A stretch of 47,061 bases of DNA from Opitutales bacterium (GTDB lineage: Bacteria > Verrucomicrobiota > Verrucomicrobiia > Opitutales > T3Sed10-336). The DNA lies in NCBI GenBank assembly GCA_007130045.1, contig SLTG01000110.1:1-47061 (forward strand), in the 5' to 3' direction. Within the stretch, counting starts at the first letter, position 1, and each line of letters opens with the position of its first letter. Both the position numbers and the translations under genes were made by a program. Positions 9,684-18,684 of the stretch are shown here, in pieces. The notes beneath the pieces were generated by a model, which was not told the DNA's origin, searched no databases, and saw only the letters and a list, made by a program, of their open reading frames with translations.

Positions 9684-9971
9684 TCATTCAACCACCTTTG
9701 GAACAACAATCATGTTCCGGCGCGCCGCAGGCGCGTTTTCCAGGGCTGTTTCGACCGAGAATCCCTCCTCGGCCCCGTCTTCACGCCAAACGTTCTCCAG
9801 CGGAAACGCGTGGGCGGTGGGCTCCACCCCGGAAACATCGACCGTATTCAGTTTTTCAATATAATGAAGAACATCACCGAGCTGCCCGGAAAACCGTTTC
9901 TTCTCCTCGTCGGTCAATGCGATCCGCGCAAGGTTTGCCACGTAGTCGATGTCGATCTTGTTTTCAGCCAT
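9684..9971 (-). CDS. gatC: Asp/Glu-tRNA amidotransferase subunit C
   Basis: 95 residues, the expected size. It begins with IDIDYVANLARIALTDEEK and continues FSGQLGDVLHYIEKLNTVD, the two-helix belt signature of GatC. It continues VEPTAHAFPLENVWRED, the extended segment that wraps the GatA-GatB interface. It begins 3 bases after the pheT stop (9975), so pheT and gatC are probably on one transcript. Confidence 0.96.
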   Translation of the reverse strand: MAENKIDIDYVANLARIALTDEEKKRFSGQLGDVLHYIEKLNTVDVSGVEPTAHAFPLENVWREDGAEEGFSVETALENAPAARRNMIVVPKVVE

Positions 9972-9974
9972 GGT

Positions 9975-12431
9975 CTATTTCCGTATCCGGTACTCCGTAT
10001 CATTCGAGACGTCTTCCTGGATCTTATTGAACGCCGCGTTGACTTCGTCCTCCGCGAGCGTCCGGTCGTTTGCGCGGAACGACAGGCTGAAAGCGAGGCT
10101 CTTCCTGTCCTCCGGAACGCCTTTGCCTTCGTAAACGTCGAAGAGTACGACCTCTTCGAGCACGAATACGTCTCCCGTTGCCTTCCGCCCTATCTCTTCC
10201 AGCTTGATACGCACCGTCTCCGCCATCTCTTCACGGGGAACGTACAGGGCGATATCCCTTTCCGCCGCCGGGTAGAGACTGAACGGACGAAATACCGGAC
10301 GCGGGGGCACGAACTCCAGCTTTTCGGGCAGGATTTCCAATATCCCGCAAATCACCGTTCCATCCAGGTCATACTCCTTGAGCAGGGCGAAATTCAGCAT
10401 GCCCATCCGAGTCTCGAGCCCGCGCGAGATATCGCCGACCTTCGCGGAATGCCCTTCCTGCCAAGCAGAATCGCACATGGGAACAGCTTCGATCCGTTCC
10501 GCGCCCAGGTCGAATCCGGCCAATCGCGCAAGGTGAAACACAATGTTTTTCGCCGTGAAAAAATCCGCCGGTTCACGCGTCTTCCAGAATCGAAGGTCCC
10601 CGGGATTGAAGATCACAAAAGACACGGCGTTCGTTTCCATCACCTCGCCCTCAACCTCGCGAAAACACTTTCCCCGCTCGAAAAAGCGGACCCCGCCGGT
10701 CTTGCGCCTCCGATTGAGCACGAGCACGTCGAGCAGCCCGGGAATCAATGACCAGCGGAGATGGGACTGGTCGGAACTCAGGGGGTTCGACAACTTCAGC
10801 GAATCCGCGCCGGCCCGGGAAAACCACTTATTCAGCTCGGCCTCGGAACGAAACGAATAGTTGAAACACTCGTTGAAATGCCGGCCCACCAGGTATTCCG
10901 CGGCTTTGCGGTTGAAGACCACCTGAAAGTCATCCTCCCCTTCAAGACCGGTGCAGCGTACAGGAGATTCGGGAATCTTGTCGGTGCCATGGATGCGGAC
11001 GACCTCCTCAACCAGGTCGATCGGTTCTTCGAGATCGCTGCGAAAACTTGGTACCCGTACAACCCACCGGTAACCCATGTCGCGGGTTTCGTGCCGAGCC
11101 ACTGTCAGTTCGAGCGATTCCAGGACCGCCTGGATCGTCTCGTCACCGATCTCAAACCCGCAGCGACGTCGAACGAAGTCGAAATCCAGCTCGATCTCCT
11201 GCTCGAACACCGGCTCTTCCCCTACCTGGATCTCCCCGGCCTCGATCCTGCCGCCCGCAATTTCAAGAATCAGGTCCAGCGCACGCTGCGCCGCGTATTT
11301 CACGCCGCGCGGATCGACCCCGCGCTCGAACCGATAGGAGCTGTCCGACGACAACCCGAGCCGCCGCGAGGTACGTCGAATGGAGCCCGGACGGAAGTAG
11401 GCGGATTCGAGAACGATATCCGTGGACGATTCATCGACCTCCGCATCCACGCTGCCCATAACTCCGGCAACGACCAACGGTTCCGCAGAATCGGCGATCA
11501 CCATCATACTCTTCGCAAGCTCGCGCTCCTTATCGTCGAGCGTCACTATCTTCTCGCCTTCGCGGGCGTGCCGAACGACAAGATTTCTTCCGCCGATCTT
11601 TGCGGCATCGAACGCATGCAACGGTTGCCCGAGTTCGTGCAGGACGTAATTCGTAATATCCACGACGTTGTTGATCGGTCGCAGGCCGATTGAACGCAAC
11701 GCGCGTTTGAGCCATTCGGGACTGGGCGCGACGCGCACACCGGTCACCATATACGCCATGTAGAGCGGACAGTCGGTCTCCGCCTCCACCGTCACGTCAT
11801 CCAACAGACGCCCGCGCGTCGTTTCTTCTTCCGGTGACAGAGCGTGCGTCAGCGACGGATAATTCAACGCCTGCCCGAAATACGCGGCCAACTCCCGCGC
11901 CATTCCCAAGTGACTCAAACAATCGGGCCGGTTCGGCGTAACCTCGACATCGTAAACGACATCGCCTCCCGCAAAGACGTCGTTGATCGGCGTGCCCACT
12001 TCGGGTCGATCCTCGAGGATCAGAAGTCCCTCGGCGTCATCGGTGACGCCGAGTTCCTTGCCGCTGCACATCATTCCTTCGGAGCGCACCCCGCGGAGCT
12101 TGGAGGACTTGATTTTGAAATCGCCCGGAAGAACCGCACCCGGGAGCGCGACGGGCACGCGGTCGCCGACCTTGTAGTTGCTGGCCCCGCAGACGATTTC
12201 CCGCTGCTCTTCGCCGGGGCCGATCGAAACGCGGCAGACGCTCAACCGGTCGGCATTGGGGTGCGGCTCGCTGGCCAGCACCTCGCCGACGACCACGCCG
12301 GGCAACTCCGGGAGACCCGTGTGCCGCTTCCCCTCGACTTCGAAGCCGATCAGGGTCAGGGCTTCTTCGATCGCCTCGGGAGACTGATCGAGGTCAACGT
12401 ATTGCTTGAGCCACTGCGTGCTGAGCTTCAT
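9975..12431 (-). CDS. pheT: Phenylalanine-tRNA ligase beta subunit
   Basis: 818 residues. From the N-terminus: the beta-grasp start MKLSTQWLKQYVDL, an EMAP-II-like tRNA-binding domain (about 40-150; VVVGEVLASEPHPNADRLSV), B3/B4 editing region, B5 domain, the catalytic-like core, and a C-terminal ferredoxin-fold anticodon-binding domain beginning at PFSLYPAAERDIALYVP. It pairs with PheS as an alpha2-beta2 enzyme charging tRNA-Phe and editing Tyr-tRNA-Phe. The start overlaps the pheS stop by 4 bases (ATGA), implying coupled synthesis of the two subunits. Confidence 0.97.
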   Translation of the reverse strand: MKLSTQWLKQYVDLDQSPEAIEEALTLIGFEVEGKRHTGLPELPGVVVGEVLASEPHPNADRLSVCRVSIGPGEEQREIVCGASNYKVGDRVPVALPGAVLPGDFKIKSSKLRGVRSEGMMCSGKELGVTDDAEGLLILEDRPEVGTPINDVFAGGDVVYDVEVTPNRPDCLSHLGMARELAAYFGQALNYPSLTHALSPEEETTRGRLLDDVTVEAETDCPLYMAYMVTGVRVAPSPEWLKRALRSIGLRPINNVVDITNYVLHELGQPLHAFDAAKIGGRNLVVRHAREGEKIVTLDDKERELAKSMMVIADSAEPLVVAGVMGSVDAEVDESSTDIVLESAYFRPGSIRRTSRRLGLSSDSSYRFERGVDPRGVKYAAQRALDLILEIAGGRIEAGEIQVGEEPVFEQEIELDFDFVRRRCGFEIGDETIQAVLESLELTVARHETRDMGYRWVVRVPSFRSDLEEPIDLVEEVVRIHGTDKIPESPVRCTGLEGEDDFQVVFNRKAAEYLVGRHFNECFNYSFRSEAELNKWFSRAGADSLKLSNPLSSDQSHLRWSLIPGLLDVLVLNRRRKTGGVRFFERGKCFREVEGEVMETNAVSFVIFNPGDLRFWKTREPADFFTAKNIVFHLARLAGFDLGAERIEAVPMCDSAWQEGHSAKVGDISRGLETRMGMLNFALLKEYDLDGTVICGILEILPEKLEFVPPRPVFRPFSLYPAAERDIALYVPREEMAETVRIKLEEIGRKATGDVFVLEEVVLFDVYEGKGVPEDRKSLAFSLSFRANDRTLAEDEVNAAFNKIQEDVSNDTEYRIRK

Positions 12432-13471
12432 CGGGCAAACTGTTGCAGAAAACGAATGTCGTTCTGGTAAAAATAGCGAATGTCATCGATGCCGAACAGG
12501 ATCATCGCGATCCGCTCGATGCCCATCCCGAAAGCAAATCCGGAATACTTTTCGCGGTCGTAGCCGACCGCGTCGAACACGGCCGGATGCACGATGCCGC
12601 AACCGGCGATCTCGATCCAGTCCGTGCCGAGCTTCTCCAGATGGGACGAGGAAAAATCGACTTCGAAACTCGGTTCGGTATACGGGAAAAAATGCGGGCG
12701 AAAGCGCGTGCGGGCGTCCTTCCCCAGAAGCGTTCGGATGAAGTAGTCCAGCAGGGCCTTGAGGTCTTTCACCGACACGTCCTCATCGACGTAAAGCCCC
12801 TCGATCTGGTGGAAATTCGCGCTGTGGGTGGCATCGGCGGTGTCCCGCCGGAAACAGCGCCCCGGCGAAATCACGCGGACCGGAGGCGGAGTCTTCAACA
12901 TGTGACGGATCTGGACCGACGAGGTATGGGTGCGCAGCAGGTACCGCTCCGTTTCCTTTTTGGAAACGTTGCCGAAACGGGCCGATTCCGGCAGGTAATA
13001 CGTGTCCTGCAGGTCGCGGGCCGGGTGGTCGGACGGGGTGTTGAGTGCGTCGAAGCAGTAGTATTCGGTTTCCACTTCGGGGCCTTCCACCACCGAAAAC
13101 CCGACTTTTCGAAAAACCGAACAGATCTCCTCGCGCACCTGAGCGAGCGGATGCTGCGAACCCGGCCCGCCGTCGGGGCTGGGGAGGGAAGGATCGACAG
13201 GAGGGCCGAGCCTGGCGGCGGACTCATTCAATTCGATCCCTTCAAGCAGACCGGAAAAAAGCGATTCCAGCTCCTTTTTTCCTTCGTTCAACCGGCGACC
13301 GACCTCGGGCTTCTCCTCTTTGGGAACGTCGGCCATTCCTTTCATGAGCCGGGTCAACTCCCCGTTCGGACCCACCAGCCTGGCCTTGAACGCCTCCAGG
13401 TCCGCCCGCGTCGCGACTGCCTTCGCTCCCAGCTTCGCCCGTTCGAGAATGGACTGGAGCTCTTTTTCCAT
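12428..13471 (-). CDS. pheS: Phenylalanine-tRNA ligase alpha subunit
   Basis: 347 residues. An N-terminal coiled-coil arm (about 1-100) precedes the class II core. Visible core motifs are HPLAQVREEICSVFRKVGF, LNTPSDHPARDLQDTYYL, THTSSVQIRHM, the motif 2 region ISPGRCFRRDTADATHSANFHQ and the motif 3 region GFAFGMGIERIAMILFGIDD. Together with PheT it charges tRNA-Phe. It sits 19 bases after rplT in the common rpmI-rplT-pheS-pheT order. Confidence 0.97.
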   Translation of the reverse strand: MEKELQSILERAKLGAKAVATRADLEAFKARLVGPNGELTRLMKGMADVPKEEKPEVGRRLNEGKKELESLFSGLLEGIELNESAARLGPPVDPSLPSPDGGPGSQHPLAQVREEICSVFRKVGFSVVEGPEVETEYYCFDALNTPSDHPARDLQDTYYLPESARFGNVSKKETERYLLRTHTSSVQIRHMLKTPPPVRVISPGRCFRRDTADATHSANFHQIEGLYVDEDVSVKDLKALLDYFIRTLLGKDARTRFRPHFFPYTEPSFEVDFSSSHLEKLGTDWIEIAGCGIVHPAVFDAVGYDREKYSGFAFGMGIERIAMILFGIDDIRYFYQNDIRFLQQFAR

Positions 13472-13490
13472 GAACGGAAACTCCGCGTCC

Positions 13491-13925
13491 TCAGGACTTC
13501 TCGTCTGAATCCGCGGCTTTCGCCGCCTTCCAGCTCCGGGTCGGCTTCAAGGATGATGCTTTCTTTTTCGAATCCAGAGCTTCCTTCGCCTTCTTGACGA
13601 CCGCTTCAAAGGCGGGCTGGTCGCTCACCGCCATCTCGGCCAACGCCTTGCGATCGAGCTCGATCTCCGCCGCGCGGAGACCCTCCTGGAAACGGCTGTA
13701 GCTAAGGCCTGCGTTGCGGCACGCCGCGTTGATTCGGACGATCCACAACGAACGCCAGGTGCGTTTCTTCAGGCGGCGGTGATAGTACGCGTATTGCCCG
13801 GCGTGCGCGACGGCTTCCTTCGCGTAACGGAAAAGGCGGGACTTGTTTCCGTAGTACCCCTTGGCCCGCTTGATCATTTTCTTGCGGCGGCTGCGGGATG
13901 CGGGTGAATTGGTGGCTCTTGGCAT
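13491..13925 (-). CDS. rplT: Ribosomal protein bL20 with a C-terminal extension
   Basis: 144 residues, against about 117-120 usually. The core reads [23 protein letters not shown] in the sense of a basic N-terminal tail, followed by [36 protein letters not shown] and [11 protein letters not shown], the standard L20 signature. The extra ~25 residues at the end are Lys/Ala/Ser-rich and end in an acidic tip. L20 binds 23S rRNA early in large-subunit assembly and in some bacteria represses its own operon. It lies 84 bases after rpmI. Confidence 0.97.
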   Translation of the reverse strand: MPRATNSPASRSRRKKMIKRAKGYYGNKSRLFRYAKEAVAHAGQYAYYHRRLKKRTWRSLWIVRINAACRNAGLSYSRFQEGLRAAEIELDRKALAEMAVSDQPAFEAVVKKAKEALDSKKKASSLKPTRSWKAAKAADSDEKS

Positions 13926-14009
13926 GATCGTGCTTCTCCTTAAAAATCAACTGCCCGGCATTCGGTCGGCCGGGCTTCACGGAAATCCTTAACTGTTGGG
14001 CGACAAGGT

Positions 14010-14204
14010 CTAGCCGCCAAACGGCATCGACTTGCGAAACGAATCCGTGTGCGTTTCCGAAACCAGCTTGGCTTGACCGAGCCGGCGCTTCTGCTTGCGG
14101 CTTTTTTTGCGCAGAAGATGGCGCATCCCCGGACTCCGGCGGATCAACTTTCCGGAACCGCTGATTTTAAAGCGCTTGGCGATCGATTTCTTCGTTTTCT
14201 GCAT
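14010..14204 (-). CDS. rpmI: Ribosomal protein bL35
   Basis: 64 residues, normal for L35. Starts MQKTKKSIAKRFKISGSGK and contains RHLLRKKSRKQKRRLG, both family hallmarks, with the highly basic composition expected. The ATG at 14204 is chosen because upstream in-frame codons encode nothing L35-like. The gene usually found ahead of it, infC, is not present; ftsZ lies directly upstream 120 bases away. Confidence 0.95.
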   Translation of the reverse strand: MQKTKKSIAKRFKISGSGKLIRRSPGMRHLLRKKSRKQKRRLGQAKLVSETHTDSFRKSMPFGG

Positions 14205-14227
14205 GTCTCGATTCAGTGAAAAAGTTG

Positions 14228-14256
14228 AATAAAACCCAGCCCGTGAGGCTTGTAAA
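14228..14256 (-). promoter_or_regulatory. Possible promoter for rpmI-rplT-pheST
   Basis: On the minus strand TTTACA (14256-14251) and TTTATT (14233-14228) are separated by exactly 17 bases, 24 bases upstream of the rpmI start. A small AGCC/GGCT hairpin lies in the spacer. The match to a housekeeping promoter is partial and rests on sequence alone. Confidence 0.3.
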
Positions 14257-14324
14257 GAGTAAATATGACCCAAATTCCCGAATAATCCATCAAACTCGCA
14301 GGGGAACATTATCCGGCGTGCCGG

Positions 14325-15611
14325 CTACGGGGAGATTCGGATCCCTCGGCGGAGATAGGTCGGCACATCGAGATCTTCGCCTTCGTACAGGTTGGATTCG
14401 GAACGGTCGAAATACCCGCGCCGATCCTCTTCTTCGAAACCGAATTCGCGCTGCTGCGGTTTGGCAACCGCCGCCACCTTTGGCGCGTGGCCTCCGGCGC
14501 CGCTCCGTTCGCCCCCGCTCTTTCTGGAATCCGGCTGCGCCGGCCGGGGGGTCAACGCCTGCCTGCGGTGCCTGGTGGCGGACGGAGACGGACGGTCCAC
14601 CTCGGTGGTTCCCAAAACACAGATCTCGATCCCCCCCGCCAGACTTTCGTCAATCGCAACCCCCATCATAATATGGCCGTCCCGGCCGAAGCGTTCCGTA
14701 ATTCTGTTCACGGTTTCATGAACGTCGTTCATGGTAAACCCGGGGCCGACGCAAAGGTTGATAAGCAGGTGATCGGCGCGCGCGCAAAATTCGGGCGAAT
14801 GCAGGAGAGGACACATTAACATATCCTTGTACGCCGCGTGGGCACAGCGTTCGCCGCTGCCCATGCCAAGACCGTACAGCGTTTTCCCGCCTCGCTGGCG
14901 AAACACCTGGCGGAGGTCAGCAAGATCCAGGTTGATCTCCCCCGGACGACTCAAAATCGACCACAACGAGCGAACACCCCGCACGATCCAGTCGTCCGAC
15001 CGCTGGAAGACCTCCAACACCGGGGTCGTTTCGCCCATTTCCTGAAGGAGGATGTCATTCGGGAGCGGAATGACGGCGTCGCAGGACTTGCGAAGCGCGA
15101 TCAACGCCTGGTCCGCCTGTTTCTGGCGGCGCGGGCCCTCGAACGAAAAAGGCTGCACCGCAAAGGCGATCACCAGCGCTCCCGAACGCGAGGCGGCCTC
15201 CCCGGCGGCGCACGCCGCCGGTCCGCCTGTTCCCCCGCCCAGGCCCACCGTCAGAAAGACAACATCCGCGCCCTGTATCCACTTATCGAACACCGGTCGG
15301 GCGGATTCCGCGACGCGAGCTCCAATCTCCGGGTCGCCGCCTGCTCCGAGTCCCCTGGTGATCCGTTCGCCGATCAATATCTTCCTGTTCAGGGAACACG
15401 CCGAAAGTCCCTGGCTGTCGGCGTTGAATCCGATCACTTCGATGTCGCCGAGGCTCTCCTTCTCAAGGCGGGCCGCCACGTTCATTCCCGCGCCGCCTAT
15501 CCCGAAAAGCTTCATCCGCACGGCTCTCGACGACGGAACCTGCTGCGTGCCGTCTTCGGAGGGCGCGTCGTTCGCGCCGGAGGAGTCGATTGGTGTACTC
15601 TGTTCGTTCAT
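14325..15611 (-). CDS. ftsZ: Cell division GTPase FtsZ, divergent
   Basis: 428 residues. The first ~30 are a Ser/Pro-rich extension; the GTPase domain begins at MKLFGIGGAGMNVAARL. The tubulin-signature loop is GGGTGGPAA (125-133) where GGGTGTGAA is usual, and the NTDAQAL loop reads NADSQGL. The synergy loop NLDLADLRQVF (227-237) keeps both aspartates (D229, D232) that complete the neighbouring subunit's active site. A variable linker (about 350-410) is rich in Arg, Ser and Gly, and the C-terminal peptide DVPTYLRRG matches the FtsA-binding tail. It polymerises into the division ring. Its ATG shares one base with the ftsA stop. Polymerisation seems likely despite the divergence. Confidence 0.93.
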   Translation of the reverse strand: MNEQSTPIDSSGANDAPSEDGTQQVPSSRAVRMKLFGIGGAGMNVAARLEKESLGDIEVIGFNADSQGLSACSLNRKILIGERITRGLGAGGDPEIGARVAESARPVFDKWIQGADVVFLTVGLGGGTGGPAACAAGEAASRSGALVIAFAVQPFSFEGPRRQKQADQALIALRKSCDAVIPLPNDILLQEMGETTPVLEVFQRSDDWIVRGVRSLWSILSRPGEINLDLADLRQVFRQRGGKTLYGLGMGSGERCAHAAYKDMLMCPLLHSPEFCARADHLLINLCVGPGFTMNDVHETVNRITERFGRDGHIMMGVAIDESLAGGIEICVLGTTEVDRPSPSATRHRRQALTPRPAQPDSRKSGGERSGAGGHAPKVAAVAKPQQREFGFEEEDRRGYFDRSESNLYEGEDLDVPTYLRRGIRISP

Positions 15612-16831
15612 CAGCCCTTATCGAAAATCCGCGTCACCTTGCGCAAAAGGCCTCCCGGTTTTCTCCTGCCCCCCTCCGAGTCGCTTTCGTTTTCATTCTT
15701 AAGCCCGTAATTGAGAAGGCCGAGCACCGTGCTGAACTCCAAGCCTCTCAATTCGTCGGTCACCCAGGCCGGATTTTCGCCCACGGCGACCGGAACCCCA
15801 AAAACCGCCTCGCCTGTTTCGGCGATTCCGGCCATCCGAGAGCCGCCCCCTGTAACCACGACTCCGGCGGCAACCTGTTGGGGCGATATCAACTCTCCGA
15901 GTTTCTTTTTTATCAGCCCGAACACCTCTTCGACACGTGCGTGGCATATCCGGTTGATTGCATGCTGGGAAATCTGGCGATCCCCGATCGCAAGGTTCCC
16001 GTTGAGCCAGATCTTCTGTCCTTTGTCCTCCGGATCGACAACCGCCTTTGCGCATCGTCGTTTGAGCGCTTCCGCTTGAGTCCGTCCGATCCGCAATCCG
16101 AGACTGAGGTCGTTGGTGAGGTGATCCCCGCCCACCGGCAACGTTCCGGTGCGCACGACGTACCCGTCCCGATAAAGTACGAAATCAGTGGAACCGCCAC
16201 CGATATCGATCACCAGGACACCGTTGCGCATCGCCTCGCTTCCGGCAACCATTACGCCGGAAGCGAGGCTCGAAAGGATCAAGTCGTCGACGTGCAGGGA
16301 AAAGCCGTTGATTATGTGGATCGCGTCGCTGATCTTGTTCAAACTTCCGTGTACCGTCCAATACCCCACTTCGAGCTTGCCTCCCTCCAGATATTCCGGG
16401 TCTGCGACCATGCGTCCGTCGAGCCGGAAAGGACGACGTATGTGGTGGATCACCGTACGGCCCTCGGGAAGCACCTTGGCCTTGGCACTTTCGCAGACGC
16501 GCCGGATATCCTCCGCACCGACCAGATTGTTCGAGGAACTGACCGTCACGGAGGCTTCGTTGTAAAAACCGTCGATATGGGCCCCGGACTGCGCAAGATA
16601 GACGCCTTCGATATGGGCGCCCGCCTGCTTCTCCGCCGCGTGGATCGCCGCGTGCGTCGCGTCACTTGCCTGCTTGAAGTCAAAAATCCCTCCCTTGATG
16701 ACCCCCCGGGAGGACGATCGTCCGAATCCGATTATGTTCAGACTGCTCCCATTGACGATCTCTCCAACCAATACGGCGACCTTCGAAGTCCCTATCTCGA
16801 TACCTGCGATTATTTTACTCTTGCCGATCAT
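15611..16831 (-). CDS. ftsA: Cell division actin-like protein FtsA
   Basis: 406 residues. The actin-fold phosphate 1 motif is AGIEIGTSKVAVLVGE, phosphate 2 is VIDIGGGSTDFVLYRDG and the adenosine region is VVVTGGGSRMAG. Subdomain 1C lies between about 85 and 170. The C-terminus ends in GGLLRKVTRIFDKG, an amphipathic helix of the type that anchors FtsA, and hence FtsZ, to the membrane; it follows an acidic linker. FtsA recruits later divisome proteins. It starts 30 bases after ftsQ and its stop overlaps the ftsZ start. Confidence 0.95.
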   Translation of the reverse strand: MIGKSKIIAGIEIGTSKVAVLVGEIVNGSSLNIIGFGRSSSRGVIKGGIFDFKQASDATHAAIHAAEKQAGAHIEGVYLAQSGAHIDGFYNEASVTVSSSNNLVGAEDIRRVCESAKAKVLPEGRTVIHHIRRPFRLDGRMVADPEYLEGGKLEVGYWTVHGSLNKISDAIHIINGFSLHVDDLILSSLASGVMVAGSEAMRNGVLVIDIGGGSTDFVLYRDGYVVRTGTLPVGGDHLTNDLSLGLRIGRTQAEALKRRCAKAVVDPEDKGQKIWLNGNLAIGDRQISQHAINRICHARVEEVFGLIKKKLGELISPQQVAAGVVVTGGGSRMAGIAETGEAVFGVPVAVGENPAWVTDELRGLEFSTVLGLLNYGLKNENESDSEGGRRKPGGLLRKVTRIFDKG

Positions 16832-16861
16832 CCCGCGGAGTATGAAGAAATCCCCTTGCTC

Positions 16862-17749
16862 TCAATGGGCGGTTACCGGCACGTCCGCATCTCTTCCCAG
16901 CGACAGATCCGCGCGATGGAGCGGCATGCCGCCGCCTTCCCGGTTCTGGTAAAGCAGGATGCTCCTCAGACGCCCGACCTGCTCTCCGAAATCCTCGTGA
17001 AAAAAGACGATCTCCGAGATTTTCTCGCTTTGGATCCTGATCAACGGAAGATCCTCGCAAGAAACCACCTTCCACGAAGTATAGACCTCGGGCGCCTCGC
17101 TCCGCGCAAGGGACAGAAGTTCGGCAACCGGTTCCAATCCGTCAAGAGGACGGAACGCCCCTCCGTCCCGGCGCAGTTCGACGCCGGACACGTACGGCAG
17201 TGAAGAAACCAACGTACGGCTGTATCCAACCCCCTGGTAAACCACGCCGTCCTCTGCAACGAGGAGATTGATGCGCCGGCTGTCCCGATCGCGCGCCGCA
17301 AGCCGCATCATGGGCATTCGCTCATTAATCCGGATGTGGAGTTTGTTCGGCAGTCTGCGCGAGACCACGGCGCGCGAGACCTGGCTGTGACGCTCGAGAT
17401 CCTCCTTGATCGCGTGAATATCCACTTCCATCAGCGGCTTGTCCGCCGGCAGACCGATCCGGTCGATCACCCATTGGTTCGGAATTACCCCGTCGGTAAC
17501 AAACTCGATGGTTTCAACCGGAGACGAGGGAATCAGTGAGGTGATCGTTTTCGATCCTTCCGCGACCACCCGGTATGCGCCCCATCCGGCGAACCCGACG
17601 GCCCCCAGCAAAAGACACGCCGCCATCGTTCGAAAAACGAGCTTAAAGTAGCGTCGTTTCGCAAAGCTTGAAACCTTGACCTGCCGCGCGGACTGTCTGA
17701 TTCCGCGCCAACTGGCACCGCTTTTCTTACCTGCTTTCCTCTTTCTCAC
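16862..17749 (-). CDS. ftsQ: Cell division protein FtsQ
   Basis: 295 residues with GTG start, overlapping the ddl stop as GTGA. A basic cytoplasmic tail (1-38) precedes one membrane helix, TMAACLLLGAVGFAGWGAY (about 41-59), then a periplasmic POTRA domain (about 80-150; IEFVTDGVIPNQWVIDRIG, then VSRAVVSRRLPNKLHIRINE) and a beta domain. The single-pass topology and POTRA match FtsQ/DivIB, which holds FtsB-FtsL and activates septal synthesis. Position between ddl and ftsA is the classical one. Confidence 0.92.
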   Translation of the reverse strand: MRKRKAGKKSGASWRGIRQSARQVKVSSFAKRRYFKLVFRTMAACLLLGAVGFAGWGAYRVVAEGSKTITSLIPSSPVETIEFVTDGVIPNQWVIDRIGLPADKPLMEVDIHAIKEDLERHSQVSRAVVSRRLPNKLHIRINERMPMMRLAARDRDSRRINLLVAEDGVVYQGVGYSRTLVSSLPYVSGVELRRDGGAFRPLDGLEPVAELLSLARSEAPEVYTSWKVVSCEDLPLIRIQSEKISEIVFFHEDFGEQVGRLRSILLYQNREGGGMPLHRADLSLGRDADVPVTAH

Positions 17750-18684
17750 AATCCGCGCCTTTCTCTTTTCGAAAACCGATAACGCTCAATGGCAGGCATA
17801 ATAAGCTTCTTGGCCAATTGTTTAAAGTCCAAACCATCGCACGATGCGCTCATCGGGAGCAGACTGGTGCCCGTCAACCCCGGGAGCGTGTTAATCTCGA
17901 GAAAATAGAACGCTCCGTCGTCGCCCAATATAAAATCCACGCGGGCAAAGTCACGGCAGCCGCAGCAATCAAAGGCGGTCTGCGCCGCTTCCCGAATGGC
18001 ACCGGACAACGGTTCCGGGATCTCCGCCGGCGCCCGGTACCGCGTGCGTCCACTGGTGTATTTGCTCTCGTAGTCGTAACGTCCGGACACCGGCATGATC
18101 TCGACGACTCCCATCGCATCACCATCGAGGACCCCGACAGTCAACTCCCGTCCCTCGATCCTTTCCTCGACGAGCCATTCACCCGAATCCAGGAGCTTAA
18201 GCCGCTTTTCCAGTTCATCCGCGCCGTCGATGATCTGCAAACCGATGCTGCTGCCTTCGCCGTTGGGCTTTACCACCAATCGTTCCCCGAGTTGCTCGAC
18301 GATCTCACCGACCGGCGGGAGCGCATCCACCGGAAAGAATTTTCCCCGGGGAACCACGACCCCGCCCTCACGCACGCGCTGTTTCGTATCTTCTTTATTC
18401 ATGCACAACCGGCTGGATTCCGCATCGCTGCCCGCATAATGAACGCCCTTGGCATCGAGCAGCCCCTGCATTCCCCCGTCCTCTCCGAACGTCCCGTGAA
18501 GGGTGGAAAAGACCACATGCCTGTTCGCATCGATCCCGGACGGAACTTTCTCCGAAAGAATCTCGAAGACTTCCACCGGGTAAAACGCCATTAGCGCCTC
18601 GGTAACGAACCCGGCCGAACGCACGGAAATTTCCTTTTCACGGGAAACCCCTCCCGCGAATACCGCCACAACCGGACCGCTCAC
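17746..18684 (-). CDS. ddl: D-alanine-D-alanine ligase
   Basis: 312 residues from the GTG at 18684. This start is preferred to the ATG 15 bases upstream because GGAGGGAGG in that interval is the ribosome-binding site and because GTGA then overlaps the murB stop as at the neighbouring junctions. Motifs: FAGGVSREKEISVRS at the N-terminus, HGTFGEDGGMQG, the ATP-grasp Lys region ERLVVKPNGEGSSIG, and EINTLPGLTGTSLLP which holds the metal-binding Glu and Asn. It makes the D-Ala-D-Ala that MurF attaches. Confidence 0.95.
   Translation of the reverse strand: MSGPVVAVFAGGVSREKEISVRSAGFVTEALMAFYPVEVFEILSEKVPSGIDANRHVVFSTLHGTFGEDGGMQGLLDAKGVHYAGSDAESSRLCMNKEDTKQRVREGGVVVPRGKFFPVDALPPVGEIVEQLGERLVVKPNGEGSSIGLQIIDGADELEKRLKLLDSGEWLVEERIEGRELTVGVLDGDAMGVVEIMPVSGRYDYESKYTSGRTRYRAPAEIPEPLSGAIREAAQTAFDCCGCRDFARVDFILGDDGAFYFLEINTLPGLTGTSLLPMSASCDGLDFKQLAKKLIMPAIERYRFSKRERRGL

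Noticed and set aside
15590-17203. 537-codon plus-strand frame opposite ftsA and ftsQ
   Set aside because: Spans two real genes antisense with no recognisable domain.
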